Shown here: in pieces, positions 31,414 to 41,355 of the stretch
Layout of the letters: each line of letters opens with the position of its first letter
Position numbering within the stretch: position 1 is the stretch's first letter
From: an uncultured Lachnospiraceae bacterium
GTDB lineage: Bacteria > Bacillota > Clostridia > Lachnospirales > Lachnospiraceae
Length of the DNA: 64,000 nt
Assembly: GCA_947626775.1 (NCBI GenBank)
Contig: CANQTL010000016.1
Span: 1-64,000 of the forward strand
Reading direction: 5' to 3'
The notes under the pieces: model-generated
Told to the model about the DNA's origin: nothing
The model's database searches: none
The model's input: only the letters and a program-made list of their open reading frames with translations
Translations under genes and position numbers: made by a program

Positions 31414-34400
31414 GTGTCACTTCAATTCTATTTCGGGGCTTCAGGCTCCGGCAAGAGCCGTAAACTTCATGAGGATATCATACGGGAAGCCGAGAGGAAC
31501 CCGAAGACGGACTATCTGCTCATCGTGCCGGACCAGTTCACCATGCAGACGCAGATGGATCTGGTGAAGGAGCATCCCAGGCACATCATTATGAATATCG
31601 ACGTGCTGAGCTTCGGCAGACTGACACACCGCATTCTCGAGGAGGTTGGGGATGAGGAGACGCCGGTTCTGGACGATACGGGCAAGAGTCTGGTGCTGCG
31701 CAAGGTGGCTGGACAGTGTCGGGACAGGCTGCGGGTTATGGGTTCGCATCTGGGTAAGATCGGCTATATCCACGAGGTGAAGTCCGCCCTCTCGGAGTTC
31801 ATGCAGTACGGCATCGGAGCAAAGGAGATGGAGGAGCTGGCGGACTATGCCCGCGGGCGGGGCGCGCTGTACTATAAACTGCAGGATCTGAATGTGCTTT
31901 ATCAGGCTTTTCAGGAGTATATCCGGGAGAAATTTATCACTACGGAGGAGACGCTGGACAGGCTGCGGGAGGCGCTGCCAAAATCTCAGATTATCCGGGA
32001 CAGCGTGATTGCTTTTGACGGGTTTACGGGTTTTACGCCGATTCAGAACCGCGTTATCCAGGAACTGATCCGGCTGGCCGGGCGGGTGATCGTCACCGTC
32101 ACCATCGACGACAGGGAGAATCCCTATCAGCTGGACGGAGAGCACAGGCTTTTCCATCTGAGTAAAAAGACGGTGGCGGATCTGCGGAGACTGGCCGGAC
32201 AGGTCGACGCTGCGGAGGACAGGCCGGTCTGGTGTGTCCGGGATAAAGAGGGACGGCTGCCGCGGTTTGCGGGTAACGGCGAGCTGGCGCATCTGGAGCG
32301 CAGTCTGTTCCGCTATCCCGCCGAGGCGTATGCGGGCGGCGTCGGACGGATACGCATCTTCGAGACGTCTACGCCTCAGGAGGAAATCAGGCAGACCTGC
32401 ATCATGATCCGCAGACTGTTAGAGGACGGAGAGCGGCAGGGGACGCCTATGTACTATCGGGACATTGCGGTGGTGACGGGAGACATGGAGACTTATGGGA
32501 GCGCCATGGAGGAGGAATTTGCCAAGTTTGGCATCCCGCTCTATCTGGACCGCACGCGGGGCATCTTGCGCAATCCCTTTGCGGAGTACATCAGAAGCGC
32601 CCTGCAGATCGTGCTGCAGGACTTCAGTTTCGAGGCGGTTTTTCACTATCTGCGCACAGGGCTTACGGGCTTTATGCCGGAGGAGGTGGACGGGCTGGAG
32701 AATTATGTCCGCCGATTCGGCATCCGCGGCAGGAAGCGCTGGAGTGAACTTTTCGTTTACAAGGAGGAGGACCGGGAGGGCGAGGAGGCCGCCCTGCGCC
32801 GGCTGGAACAGTGCAACGCCATGCGTGCGGAGCTGACGGAACAGCTCTCGCCGCTGTTAGCGCCCCTGCGCACCGCGGGGGACATGGCGCGGGCGCTCTA
32901 CGAGCTTCTGGCGCGAAATGAACTGCAGCAGAAGCTCATGCATTTCGAGAGGCAGTTCGAGGCGGAGGGGGATCCGGCGCGCGCCAGGGAGTACGGCCAG
33001 GTTTATCCGCTGGTGATCGATCTGCTGGATCAGATCTACGGGCTGCTGGCGGAGGAGGAGATGACGCTGCGTGAGTTTGCGGATATCGTGGACGCAGGGC
33101 TTGCGGAGATCAGCGTCGGTACCATCCCGCAGAATGTGGACCGCGTGCTGGCGGGCGATATCGAGAGAACGCGTCTCACCCAGGTCAAGGCGCTTTTTTT
33201 CCTGGGCGTCAACGACGGCAATATTCCGAAGGACGGCGGCGGGGGCGGTATCATCTCGGATATCGACAGAGAATTCCTGCGGGGCTGCGAACTGGAGCTG
33301 GCGCCTTCGCCCAGGCAGCAGATGTATATTCAGAGGCTGTACCTGTATCTGAATATGACGAAGCCTTCCGAACGGCTGTATCTGTCCTATGCCAAAGTGG
33401 GGAGCGACGGCAGGAGTCTGCGCCCCGCCTACCTGATCGGGCAGATGCGGGAGCTCTACCCGGCGCTCGCGGTGGAGACGCCGGAGAGCGCTCCGGTAGA
33501 GGCGCAGCTGGTGTGCGGAGCGGACGGCATCGGCATGATGGCCGATCTGCTGCGGGATTACGCGGGCGGCAGACTGAAAGAGGATCGGCAGCTGTATACC
33601 CTGTACCACGGCTATCACAGCCGCCCGGCCTATCGTGATACGGTGGACAGGCTGGTTGAGACGGCTTTCTACCGCTACAGTTCCACGCCGCTGTCCCGAA
33701 TGGTGACGCGGGCGCTCTATGGCACGGTTCTGCAGAACAGTGTAAGCCGCCTGGAGCGGTACGCCGCCTGCGCCTACAGTCATTTCCTGCAGTACGGCCT
33801 GGCGCTCAGGGAGCGCGGGGAGTACAGCTTCGAGGATGTGGACATGGGCAATGTGTTTCACGGCGTGTTGGAGCTGTTCGCGCAGAAGCTGTCGGAGAAC
33901 GGCTACACATGGTTCGATTTTCCGGAGGAGGAGGGGAAGCGAATGGTCGCGGAGGCGGTGGAGGCGTACGCGGTGTCCTACGGCGGGACGATCCTGTACA
34001 GCACTGCCAGAAACAGGGGACTGCTGCGGAGGATGACGGCCATTCTGAACCGCACGGTCATGACCCTGCAGGCGCAGCTAAAGAAGGGGGCTTTCGTGCC
34101 GGAGCGCTTTGAGATGTCTTTCTCCATGCTCGAGGATCTGGATGCGCTCAACATTGCGCTGAACGAGCAGGACAGAATGCGCCTGCGCGGGCGCATCGAC
34201 CGGGTGGATACCTGTGAGACGTCCGATACGGTCTATGTGAAGGTGATCGACTATAAGTCGGGAAACCGCCGCTTCGATCTGGCGGCGCTCTACTACGGGC
34301 TGCAGCTGCAGCTGGTGGTCTATATGAACGCGGCGGTAGAGATGGAGGAGCGGCGGCACAGGGACAAAAGAGTGGTTCCCGCGGCTATGCTCTACTATCA

Positions 34401-34857
34401 CATCGGCGATCCTATGGTGGAAGACGCGGAGGGGATGACGCCGGAGCAGATCAATGAGAAGCTGCTGCGGGAATTAAAGATGACCGGGGTGGTCAATCAA
34501 AATGACGAGGCCGTCAGACTGCTGGATTCCGAGTTCGCCGACAAATCTGATATCCTGCCGCTGGAGCGAAAAAAAGATGGGACTTTCTCTGCTTATTCGA
34601 GTGTCATAAGCGAGGAGGATATGCAGACGGTATCAAATTATGTAAACCATAAAATCAGACAGATCGGAACGGAGATTCTGGAAGGAACCATTTCGGTCAA
34701 TCCTTATGAGCAGGGCGGCGATCAGGCCTGCGCGCGCTGCGCGTACAGAAATGTGTGCGGCTACGACGGGCGGATCGGGGGCTATGAGACTCGCAGACTG
34801 CAGAAACTGAGCGCGGACGACGCGCTGTCACGGATGCGAAAGGAGCTGGAGCCATGA
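31414..34857 (+). CDS. addB: ATP-dependent helicase/nuclease AddB
   Basis: A 1147-residue AddB subunit of the AddAB helicase-nuclease, which processes double-strand breaks for RecA. Walker A is at the very start (G-A-S-G-S-G-K-S, about 8-15). A C-terminal PD-(D/E)XK nuclease shows V-K-V-I-D-Y-K-S-G. The iron-sulfur staple is formed by a Cys in Y-A-A-C-A-Y and the C-terminal cluster A-C-A-R-C-A-Y-R-N-V-C. GTG 31414 is taken as start because GGAGGAAAGG lies 9 nt upstream; the open frame from 31324 starts within the met terminator. Overlaps addA by 4 nt. Confidence 0.95.
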   Translation: MSLQFYFGASGSGKSRKLHEDIIREAERNPKTDYLLIVPDQFTMQTQMDLVKEHPRHIIMNIDVLSFGRLTHRILEEVGDEETPVLDDTGKSLVLRKVAGQCRDRLRVMGSHLGKIGYIHEVKSALSEFMQYGIGAKEMEELADYARGRGALYYKLQDLNVLYQAFQEYIREKFITTEETLDRLREALPKSQIIRDSVIAFDGFTGFTPIQNRVIQELIRLAGRVIVTVTIDDRENPYQLDGEHRLFHLSKKTVADLRRLAGQVDAAEDRPVWCVRDKEGRLPRFAGNGELAHLERSLFRYPAEAYAGGVGRIRIFETSTPQEEIRQTCIMIRRLLEDGERQGTPMYYRDIAVVTGDMETYGSAMEEEFAKFGIPLYLDRTRGILRNPFAEYIRSALQIVLQDFSFEAVFHYLRTGLTGFMPEEVDGLENYVRRFGIRGRKRWSELFVYKEEDREGEEAALRRLEQCNAMRAELTEQLSPLLAPLRTAGDMARALYELLARNELQQKLMHFERQFEAEGDPARAREYGQVYPLVIDLLDQIYGLLAEEEMTLREFADIVDAGLAEISVGTIPQNVDRVLAGDIERTRLTQVKALFFLGVNDGNIPKDGGGGGIISDIDREFLRGCELELAPSPRQQMYIQRLYLYLNMTKPSERLYLSYAKVGSDGRSLRPAYLIGQMRELYPALAVETPESAPVEAQLVCGADGIGMMADLLRDYAGGRLKEDRQLYTLYHGYHSRPAYRDTVDRLVETAFYRYSSTPLSRMVTRALYGTVLQNSVSRLERYAACAYSHFLQYGLALRERGEYSFEDVDMGNVFHGVLELFAQKLSENGYTWFDFPEEEGKRMVAEAVEAYAVSYGGTILYSTARNRGLLRRMTAILNRTVMTLQAQLKKGAFVPERFEMSFSMLEDLDALNIALNEQDRMRLRGRIDRVDTCETSDTVYVKVIDYKSGNRRFDLAALYYGLQLQLVVYMNAAVEMEERRHRDKRVVPAAMLYYHIGDPMVEDAEGMTPEQINEKLLRELKMTGVVNQNDEAVRLLDSEFADKSDILPLERKKDGTFSAYSSVISEEDMQTVSNYVNHKIRQIGTEILEGTISVNPYEQGGDQACARCAYRNVCGYDGRIGGYETRRLQKLSADDALSRMRKELEP

Positions 34858-37800
34858 GTATTTCTTTCACCGAGCAGCAGCGGCATGTGATAGACGCCAG
34901 AGGGCATAATCTCCTGGTGTCCGCGGCGGCGGGTTCCGGCAAGACCGCCGTGCTGGTGGAGCGCATCGTGCAGATGGTGAGCGGCGGGGAGGATCCCGTG
35001 GATATTGACCGCCTGCTGGTCGTGACTTTCACGAACGCGGCGGCGGCGCAGATGCGGGAACGCATCGGAGAGGCGCTGCGGGAGAGGCTGGCGGCGGACC
35101 CGGAGAACGAGCATCTGCAGCGGCAGATGACCCTGCTTCACAATGCCAGGATCACGACCATCGACAGCTTCTGTCTCGACGTGCTCCGCAACCAGTTTCA
35201 CACCATCGGTCTGGATCCCGGCTTCCGAATCGCCGAGGAAGGCGAGGACAGGCTGCTGCGGCAGGAGGTGCTGGCACAGGTGCTGGAGGAAGGTTACGCT
35301 GCGGGAGAGCCTGATTTTCTGTACTGTATGGAATATTTCAGCACCGGCGGCAGGGACACGGCGGTGGAGAACCTGGTTCTAAAGCTCTACGATTTCGCCA
35401 TGAGCACCCCTTTCCCGGAGCGGTGGCTGACGGAGCGGAAGGACGACTACCGCGTGCCGGACGGCGCTGTATTCGGCGATCTGCCCTGGGTTGAGAGTCT
35501 GCTGCGCAGGACAGGGAGCCTGCTGGATGGGTACGCGCGGAAGCTGGGGATGGCGCTGCGCCTGTGCGAGGAGCCTGACGGCCCGTATATGTACGGTGAG
35601 ACGCTGGAGCGGGAACGGGAGATGGCGCTGCGTCTGCGCGAGGCGTGCGGCGCGGGCTTTGACGCGCTGTATACGGCCTTTGAGACGCTGCGGTTCGACA
35701 GGCTGCCATCGAAGAAGGACGACACGGTATCCGCCATGAAGAGAGAGGCTGTCAGGGAGATCCGTGCAGAAGTCAAGGAGCGGATCGGCGCGCTGCGGGA
35801 GCGTTTTTTTGCGAGGGACAGAGAGCAGATTCTCGAAAAGATGGGGGCCTGCGGGCGCGCCGCGGGCGCGCTGGCCGATCTGACGCTCGCTTTCCTGCGC
35901 GCTTTCGAGGAGAAGAAACGGGACAGAAATGTCCTGGACTTCGATGATATCGAGCACCTTGCGCTGGCGGTTCTCGTCCAGACAAAAGAGGACGGGCGGG
36001 TTGTGCCGACGCCCACGGCGCTTGAGTACCGCAGCCATTTTCACGAGATCCTGATCGACGAGTACCAGGACAGCAATCTCGTGCAGGAGTATCTACTCTC
36101 CTGCATTTCCGGCGAGGAGGAGGGGCGGTACAACCGTTTTATGGTGGGGGACGTCAAGCAGAGCATCTATAAGTTCCGTCTGGCGAGGCCGGAGCTTTTT
36201 CTGGAAAAATACGAGTCCTACGGGCGGGAGCCCGCCCATGCGGAGAGGATCGATCTGCACAGGAATTTCCGCAGCAGAACAGAGGTGCTTGACAGTGTCA
36301 ACGCCGTGTTTGCCCAGCTCATGGGGCGGGAAGTGGGCGGGATCGTGTACGACGATTTGGCGGCGCTGCACCCGGGAGCGTCTTATCCCGGGCAGGCGGA
36401 GGGTGTAAACGACACGGAACTTCTGCTCTTTCGGACGGACGAAAAGCCCGAGGAACTGTCGGTCAGAGAGCAGGAGGCTCACGGCGTGGCGGTTAAGATC
36501 AGAGAGCTGATGCGGGACTTCCGGGTGACGGATGCGGAAAGCGGAGAACTCAGGCCGCTCGCCTATCGGGATATCGTCGTTCTCCTGCGCACTGTCTCCG
36601 GCTGGGACGATGTTTTTAAAAAGGTGCTGGAGGAGGAGGGCATCCCGGTGCACACCACGTCGCGCACAGGTTACTTCGCGGCGTCGGAAGTACAGGAACT
36701 GCTGCACTTTTTGCGCGTTCTGGACAATCCTCTGCAGGACATCCCGCTCTACGGCGTGCTGCACGCCTATCTGGGCGGATTTACGGAGGAGGAGATCGCT
36801 CTGATACGGGCGGCGTATCCGAAGAAGCGGTATCTGTATGAAGCCGTGCTGGCCTGTGCGGAGAAGAGCGGGGATGCAAAGACAGGCGCGGACAGCGTAG
36901 CGCAGGAACAGGAGCCTTCGGAAGCCGGCGGCGCTGATGGGGATTCCTCTCTGCTGCCGGCGCAGCTTAGGAGTAAGGCCGCCGGGTTCTTACGCAGGAT
37001 TGACCGCTACCGCGGGATGGCGGGATGGCTTTCCGTGCAGGAGCTTCTGCAGACCATTCTGCGGGAGACGAACTATCTGAATTATGTGGCGGTGAAGCCG
37101 GAGGGCGGCAGGCGGCGCGCCAACGTGCAGATGCTGCTTGTCAAGGCGGCGGACTATGAACGGACGAGTTATTTCGGCCTGTATCACTTCCTGCGCTACA
37201 TGGAACAGCTGGAGAAATATGAAGTGGATTACGGCGAGGCGGGACTGCTCGACGAGAACGCGGATGCGGTGCGCATCATGAGCATCCACAAGAGCAAGGG
37301 GCTGGAGTTCCCGGTCTGCTTCGTGTCGGGACTGGCCAGGGGATTTCAGACGAGGGAGACAAACGCGCCTCTGGTGCTGGATATCGACGAGGGGATCGGC
37401 GTGGATTACGTGGATCCTGTCAGGCGCGTGCGGAGCGCCGATCTGCGCAAAGGCGTGATCGCGGAGAAGATTCGGACGGACAATCTGGCGGAGGAACTGC
37501 GCGTCCTGTATGTGGCGATGACGCGGGCCAGGGAGAAGCTGATCCTGACCGGGACGGTGAAGGCGCCGGACAGGGCGGCGTCGGCGCTGCTCGCCCTGCG
37601 GGGATATGAGGAGACGCTGCTGCCCTGCGACACGCTGTTGTCCGCAGGCAGCTATCTCGATCTGCTCCTCGCCGCCCTGTCGAGGAATCGCTGCATGGAC
37701 GGTTTCTATCGGGAGTGCGGCCTGGACCCGGCGGCGGACAGCACGTTCTATGGGCGAAAGACGTGCGTGCGCGTGGAGCTGTCCGGCTGGGAGAGCGTGG

Positions 37801-38663
37801 AGGAGGACAAGCTGACGGAAGGGCTGCGCATGGAGGACGCCAGGCGGCGGCTGCTTCTCTCCGACGCCGTCAGGGATACGGACAGCGAACTTATGACAGC
37901 CATGTCGGAAAAATTGACTTATCGGTATCCGCATGGGGTCCTGCGGGATCTCTACGCCAAGACGACAGTGTCGGAACTGAAGATGGCAGGCATGCGGGAA
38001 GAGACGGACGCTTCGGTCAGGCTGTACGAGGAAGAGACGGTAGTGCCCTATCTGCCCGGGTTCCTGGACAAGGACGAGCGCGTCAGCGGTTCCATGCGGG
38101 GCAGCGCTTTCCATAAGGTGATGGAACTGTTCGATTTCACAAAGCTGACCGATGAAGTCAACGCCGATAGAGAGGCGGCGGAACGCCTGCTGCGGGAACA
38201 GCTGGAAGATATGCGGCGGCAGAAGAGGCTGTCCGGGGAGTATTATGCGGTCGTCTCTGTCCCGAAGATTACGGCGTTTCTGGTCAGCAGTGTGGCGGCG
38301 AGAATGGGCCGTGCTGCCAGGGCGGGCAGGCTGTACAAGGAGCAGCCCTTCGTGCTGGGGCTGTCCGCCGACCGTCTGAACGAGACTTTCCCGCCGGAGG
38401 AGACGGTGCTGATACAGGGGATCATCGACGTATTCTTCGAGGAGGACGGCGGATACGTCCTGCTGGATTATAAGACGGACGCGGTGGATACGGCGCAGGA
38501 ACTGGTGAAGCGTTACCGCGTGCAGCTGGATTATTACGCGGAGGCGCTGGAGCAGGCTTTCGGCTGCGGGAGGCCGGAGAAGATTCTCTATTCCTTTAAG
38601 CTGGAGGAAGAGATCGCGCTGCCGGAAACGGGACAGACAAAAACGGAGGAAGGATGCAGTTGA
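34854..38663 (+). CDS. addA: ATP-dependent helicase/nuclease AddA
   Basis: A 1269-residue UvrD-type helicase with a C-terminal nuclease. Walker A S-A-A-A-G-S-G-K-T is near residue 24-32, Walker B I-D-E-Y-Q-D-S near 400, motif VI V-A-M-T-R-A-R-E-K-L, and the nuclease centre L-L-D-Y-K-T-D near the C-terminus. Residues about 680-710 are a variable low-complexity insert (G-D-A-K-T-G-A-D, then E-Q-E-P-S-E-A-G-G-A-D). The ATG overlaps the addB stop (ATGA). The 3' end overlaps the next, unrelated sugar-binding gene by 10 nt. Confidence 0.96.
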   Translation: MSISFTEQQRHVIDARGHNLLVSAAAGSGKTAVLVERIVQMVSGGEDPVDIDRLLVVTFTNAAAAQMRERIGEALRERLAADPENEHLQRQMTLLHNARITTIDSFCLDVLRNQFHTIGLDPGFRIAEEGEDRLLRQEVLAQVLEEGYAAGEPDFLYCMEYFSTGGRDTAVENLVLKLYDFAMSTPFPERWLTERKDDYRVPDGAVFGDLPWVESLLRRTGSLLDGYARKLGMALRLCEEPDGPYMYGETLEREREMALRLREACGAGFDALYTAFETLRFDRLPSKKDDTVSAMKREAVREIRAEVKERIGALRERFFARDREQILEKMGACGRAAGALADLTLAFLRAFEEKKRDRNVLDFDDIEHLALAVLVQTKEDGRVVPTPTALEYRSHFHEILIDEYQDSNLVQEYLLSCISGEEEGRYNRFMVGDVKQSIYKFRLARPELFLEKYESYGREPAHAERIDLHRNFRSRTEVLDSVNAVFAQLMGREVGGIVYDDLAALHPGASYPGQAEGVNDTELLLFRTDEKPEELSVREQEAHGVAVKIRELMRDFRVTDAESGELRPLAYRDIVVLLRTVSGWDDVFKKVLEEEGIPVHTTSRTGYFAASEVQELLHFLRVLDNPLQDIPLYGVLHAYLGGFTEEEIALIRAAYPKKRYLYEAVLACAEKSGDAKTGADSVAQEQEPSEAGGADGDSSLLPAQLRSKAAGFLRRIDRYRGMAGWLSVQELLQTILRETNYLNYVAVKPEGGRRRANVQMLLVKAADYERTSYFGLYHFLRYMEQLEKYEVDYGEAGLLDENADAVRIMSIHKSKGLEFPVCFVSGLARGFQTRETNAPLVLDIDEGIGVDYVDPVRRVRSADLRKGVIAEKIRTDNLAEELRVLYVAMTRAREKLILTGTVKAPDRAASALLALRGYEETLLPCDTLLSAGSYLDLLLAALSRNRCMDGFYRECGLDPAADSTFYGRKTCVRVELSGWESVEEDKLTEGLRMEDARRRLLLSDAVRDTDSELMTAMSEKLTYRYPHGVLRDLYAKTTVSELKMAGMREETDASVRLYEEETVVPYLPGFLDKDERVSGSMRGSAFHKVMELFDFTKLTDEVNADREAAERLLREQLEDMRRQKRLSGEYYAVVSVPKITAFLVSSVAARMGRAARAGRLYKEQPFVLGLSADRLNETFPPEETVLIQGIIDVFFEEDGGYVLLDYKTDAVDTAQELVKRYRVQLDYYAEALEQAFGCGRPEKILYSFKLEEEIALPETGQTKTEEGCS

Positions 38664-39808
38664 GGAAACATAAGACGGCACAGAAGACAAAAACGGAGGA
38701 CGCCGGCGGGACGGGGAAGTCTTATTTTCGGCTTTCGGTGATCACACTGGCGTGTCTGTCGCTCACCGTCTGTATGGGCATAGCGGTTTTCGGGCTGTAC
38801 ATCGGGTATGAGAAGAGCGCGGACGCGGCGGAAGACCGGATCTATGACAGATACTATGTGATGATCACGGACGACCACAAATATTCTTTCTGGCAGTCCG
38901 TCTATCAGGGAGCATATCTGCGCGGTCTGGAGAACAATGTCTATGTGGACTGGCTGGGGGAAAATCTTCCCCAGGAGTACACGAAGGAGGACATGATGCG
39001 GATCGCGATTGCTTCCGGAGCCGACGGGATCATCGTGACGGCGGACGAGGGAGAGGAACTTACGGCGCTCATCGACGAGGCGGCGGCGGACGGGATCCCC
39101 GTGGTGACGCTTTACAGCGATAATGCGCAGAGCGGCAGATGCAGCTTCGTGGGCGTGGGAAGTTATAATCTGGGCCGGGAGTATGGCAGGACGGGGCTGT
39201 ATCTGCTGGCGGATATTCTGGCCGACCGGACTTACAGCCTTGCCAATGCGGACGGCGGTACGGAGTGGACGCCGACGGATTCCACGGGCGGCAGGGTGAA
39301 GATCGCGGTTCTGGTCAGCGCCTATGCCAGCGACGTGGATCAGAACCTTCTGTATTCGGGTATTCAGGAGACGATGGAGAACGAGAAATCGACGGATGTG
39401 GAGCTGGAGTTTGTTCCGATCACCATCGACGATACCAACGACTTTTCCGTGGAGGAGTCGATACGCGATATTTTTATGGAGGAGGACGTGCCGGATATCA
39501 TCGTCTGTCTGGACGAGCTGAGTACCACCTGTGTCTATCAGGCCGTGGTGGATTACAATATGGTGGGAGACGTGAATATTCTGGGTTACTATCTGTCCGA
39601 TACGATTCTCAACGCCATCGACAGGGACGTCATATACGCGACGGTTGCCATCGATACGGAGCAGATGGGAGGATACTGTGTGGAGGCGCTGCAGGAGTAT
39701 CATGATCTGGGTTATACCAGCCAGTTTTTTGCGGCGGACGTCACGGTGATCAACAAGGGCAATGTGACACAGTATCTGGACGCCGGAGAGGAGGGCGCGG
39801 ATGAATAG
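38654..39808 (+). CDS. membrane-anchored sugar-binding protein (XylFII-like co-sensor)
   Basis: A 384-residue protein with a basic N-terminus, one membrane helix (about 26-50) without a lipobox cysteine, then a periplasmic-binding domain of the ribose/xylose type (D-R-Y-Y-V-M-I-T-D-D-H-K-Y-S-F-W-Q, G-A-D-G-I-I-V-T, V-V-T-L-Y-S-D). It is encoded directly before a YesM/LytS-type kinase and overlaps it by 8 nt. The arrangement is that of XylFII-LytS, where an anchored binding protein loads the kinase with sugar information. ATG 38654 lies inside the end of addA, with AGGAAGGATG context (GGAGGA just upstream). Confidence 0.82.
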   Translation: MQLRKHKTAQKTKTEDAGGTGKSYFRLSVITLACLSLTVCMGIAVFGLYIGYEKSADAAEDRIYDRYYVMITDDHKYSFWQSVYQGAYLRGLENNVYVDWLGENLPQEYTKEDMMRIAIASGADGIIVTADEGEELTALIDEAAADGIPVVTLYSDNAQSGRCSFVGVGSYNLGREYGRTGLYLLADILADRTYSLANADGGTEWTPTDSTGGRVKIAVLVSAYASDVDQNLLYSGIQETMENEKSTDVELEFVPITIDDTNDFSVEESIRDIFMEEDVPDIIVCLDELSTTCVYQAVVDYNMVGDVNILGYYLSDTILNAIDRDVIYATVAIDTEQMGGYCVEALQEYHDLGYTSQFFAADVTVINKGNVTQYLDAGEEGADE

Positions 39809-41333
39809 ACTGCGGGACGGTTCGCTCCAGTTTAAGATCAGTGTGATTTATATCGTGACAAACCTGTTTATGCTGTGCGTCAATCTGGTGATGCTGGCGG
39901 GGATCAACAATATGTCTACCCAGCTGGATGCGGTCTATCAGGACAATCTGCACCTGAACGAACTGTCGGAGGCGCTGACCCGGGTGCAGGATCATATGAC
40001 GGCCTATCTGAGCGCCCGGACTTCGGATTCGCTGGAGAATTATTACAGAAGCGAGCAGGATTTTGCCGAGATGACAGAGGAACTGGACGACCGGGTGACG
40101 GGTTCCGCTTTCGGGTGTATGGAGCGCAATATCAGGCGTATGTCGGAGCGGTATCTGGAGACGGTGAGCCAGACCATCGAGGCGAAACGCGGGCGCAATG
40201 TGGAGAAGTACAGGCTGCGCTATGAGTCCGCTGCACAGATGTACGGCTATATCGAGGACTGTATCATGGCGCTGAACAGCGAGCGTTTCAAAAACAATTC
40301 GGCGCAGTATATCGAGCTGCTGAGCCGGTTCAGGCTGTTTGAGACCGTGTCGGTGATCGTCATGATCGCGACGATGGCCGGCAACGTCTATATCATCATC
40401 AGATTTACGGGCACGATCATCCGTCCGCTGAAGCGGCTTGCGGGTTCCGCGGACGAGGTTGCCAGAGGCAATTTTGACATCGAACTGCGGGAGCCGGAAT
40501 CCTCGGATGAGGTCGGCGTCGTGACCAGAGCGTTCAATTCGATGGTGGTGAGCATCGGCAGATATGTTGAGCAGATCCGGAAGAATCTGGAGGCGGAGCG
40601 GGAACTGAAGGAGAGAGAGCTGCTGATGGAGGCCCATCTGAAGGACGCCCGCCTGAAATATCTGCAGGCGCAGATCAATCCGCATTTTCTCTTCAATACG
40701 CTGAATGCGGGCGCGCAGCTTGCCATGATGGAGGGCGCCGACAGGACTTACGACTATGTCCAGAAGGTCGCGCAGTTCTACCGCTATAATATGAAGAAAA
40801 GCGAAGAGAACGTCTCCCTGGCGGAAGAGATCGAAATGGTAGATTCCTATATCTATATTCTGAACGTGCGGTTCGCGGGCGATATCCACTATGAAAAGGA
40901 AGTGGACGAGACACTGCTGCAGATGCAGATGCCCGGCATGGTCCTGCAGCCGATCGTGGAGAACTGCGTCAACCACGGCATCCGGGAGATGGACGGAGCG
41001 GGGACGATATGGCTGCGCGTCTGCAGAGAGGACGGCGCGAAGAGGGAAGGAGGCCGCTCTGCCGGGAAAAAGCGGGGGGGGGTCACAGTCAGCATTCGGG
41101 ATAACGGCGCCGGCATGAGCCGGGAGACGATAGAGAGGGTTATGAACGGCACATACGCGGAGAGCGATATGGCCGCCGGTTCCAACGGGGTCGGACTGGA
41201 CAACGTGATATCGCGTATGCGCCTGTACACCGGGGACGAAGCCGCGGTGGATATCCTCAGCGAGGGCGCCGGCATGGGGACGGAAGTGCTGCTCCACCTC
41301 AGGGAGAGCGGCGGGGAAGACGGGGAACGGTAA
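39801..41333 (+). CDS. YesM/LytS-type sensor histidine kinase
   Basis: A 510-residue kinase. Membrane helix at about 12-35, extracytoplasmic helical region to about 180, second helix about 185-207, HAMP (I-I-R-P-L-K-R-L onward), then the His_kinase motif with H295 in Q-I-N-P-H-F-L-F-N and an HATPase domain (N-box P-I-V-E-N-C-V-N-H-G, G1 D-N-G-A-G-M, G2 G-V-G-L-D-N). A run of nine G's (41074-41082) codes K-R-G-G-V between the N-box and the G1 box; a slip there would remove the ATP-binding end. It partners with the AraC-type regulator at 41356 and the anchored binding protein upstream. Confidence 0.93.
   Translation: MNRLRDGSLQFKISVIYIVTNLFMLCVNLVMLAGINNMSTQLDAVYQDNLHLNELSEALTRVQDHMTAYLSARTSDSLENYYRSEQDFAEMTEELDDRVTGSAFGCMERNIRRMSERYLETVSQTIEAKRGRNVEKYRLRYESAAQMYGYIEDCIMALNSERFKNNSAQYIELLSRFRLFETVSVIVMIATMAGNVYIIIRFTGTIIRPLKRLAGSADEVARGNFDIELREPESSDEVGVVTRAFNSMVVSIGRYVEQIRKNLEAERELKERELLMEAHLKDARLKYLQAQINPHFLFNTLNAGAQLAMMEGADRTYDYVQKVAQFYRYNMKKSEENVSLAEEIEMVDSYIYILNVRFAGDIHYEKEVDETLLQMQMPGMVLQPIVENCVNHGIREMDGAGTIWLRVCREDGAKREGGRSAGKKRGGVTVSIRDNGAGMSRETIERVMNGTYAESDMAAGSNGVGLDNVISRMRLYTGDEAAVDILSEGAGMGTEVLLHLRESGGEDGER
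41074..41082 (+). other. G9 homopolymer inside the kinase gene
   Basis: Nine consecutive G's within the HATPase coding region, in a locally low-complexity stretch (G-G-R-S-A-G-K-K-R-G-G). Homopolymers of this length are prone to slippage; a change of one base would truncate the kinase before the G1 and G2 boxes. Confidence 0.7.
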
Positions 41334-41355
41334 GGTTCCGACACGGGGGTGAACT

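Noticed and set aside
36990..38690. A 566-residue minus-strand frame opposite addA
   Set aside because: Shadow of addA. The plus-strand frame has helicase and nuclease motifs across this segment.
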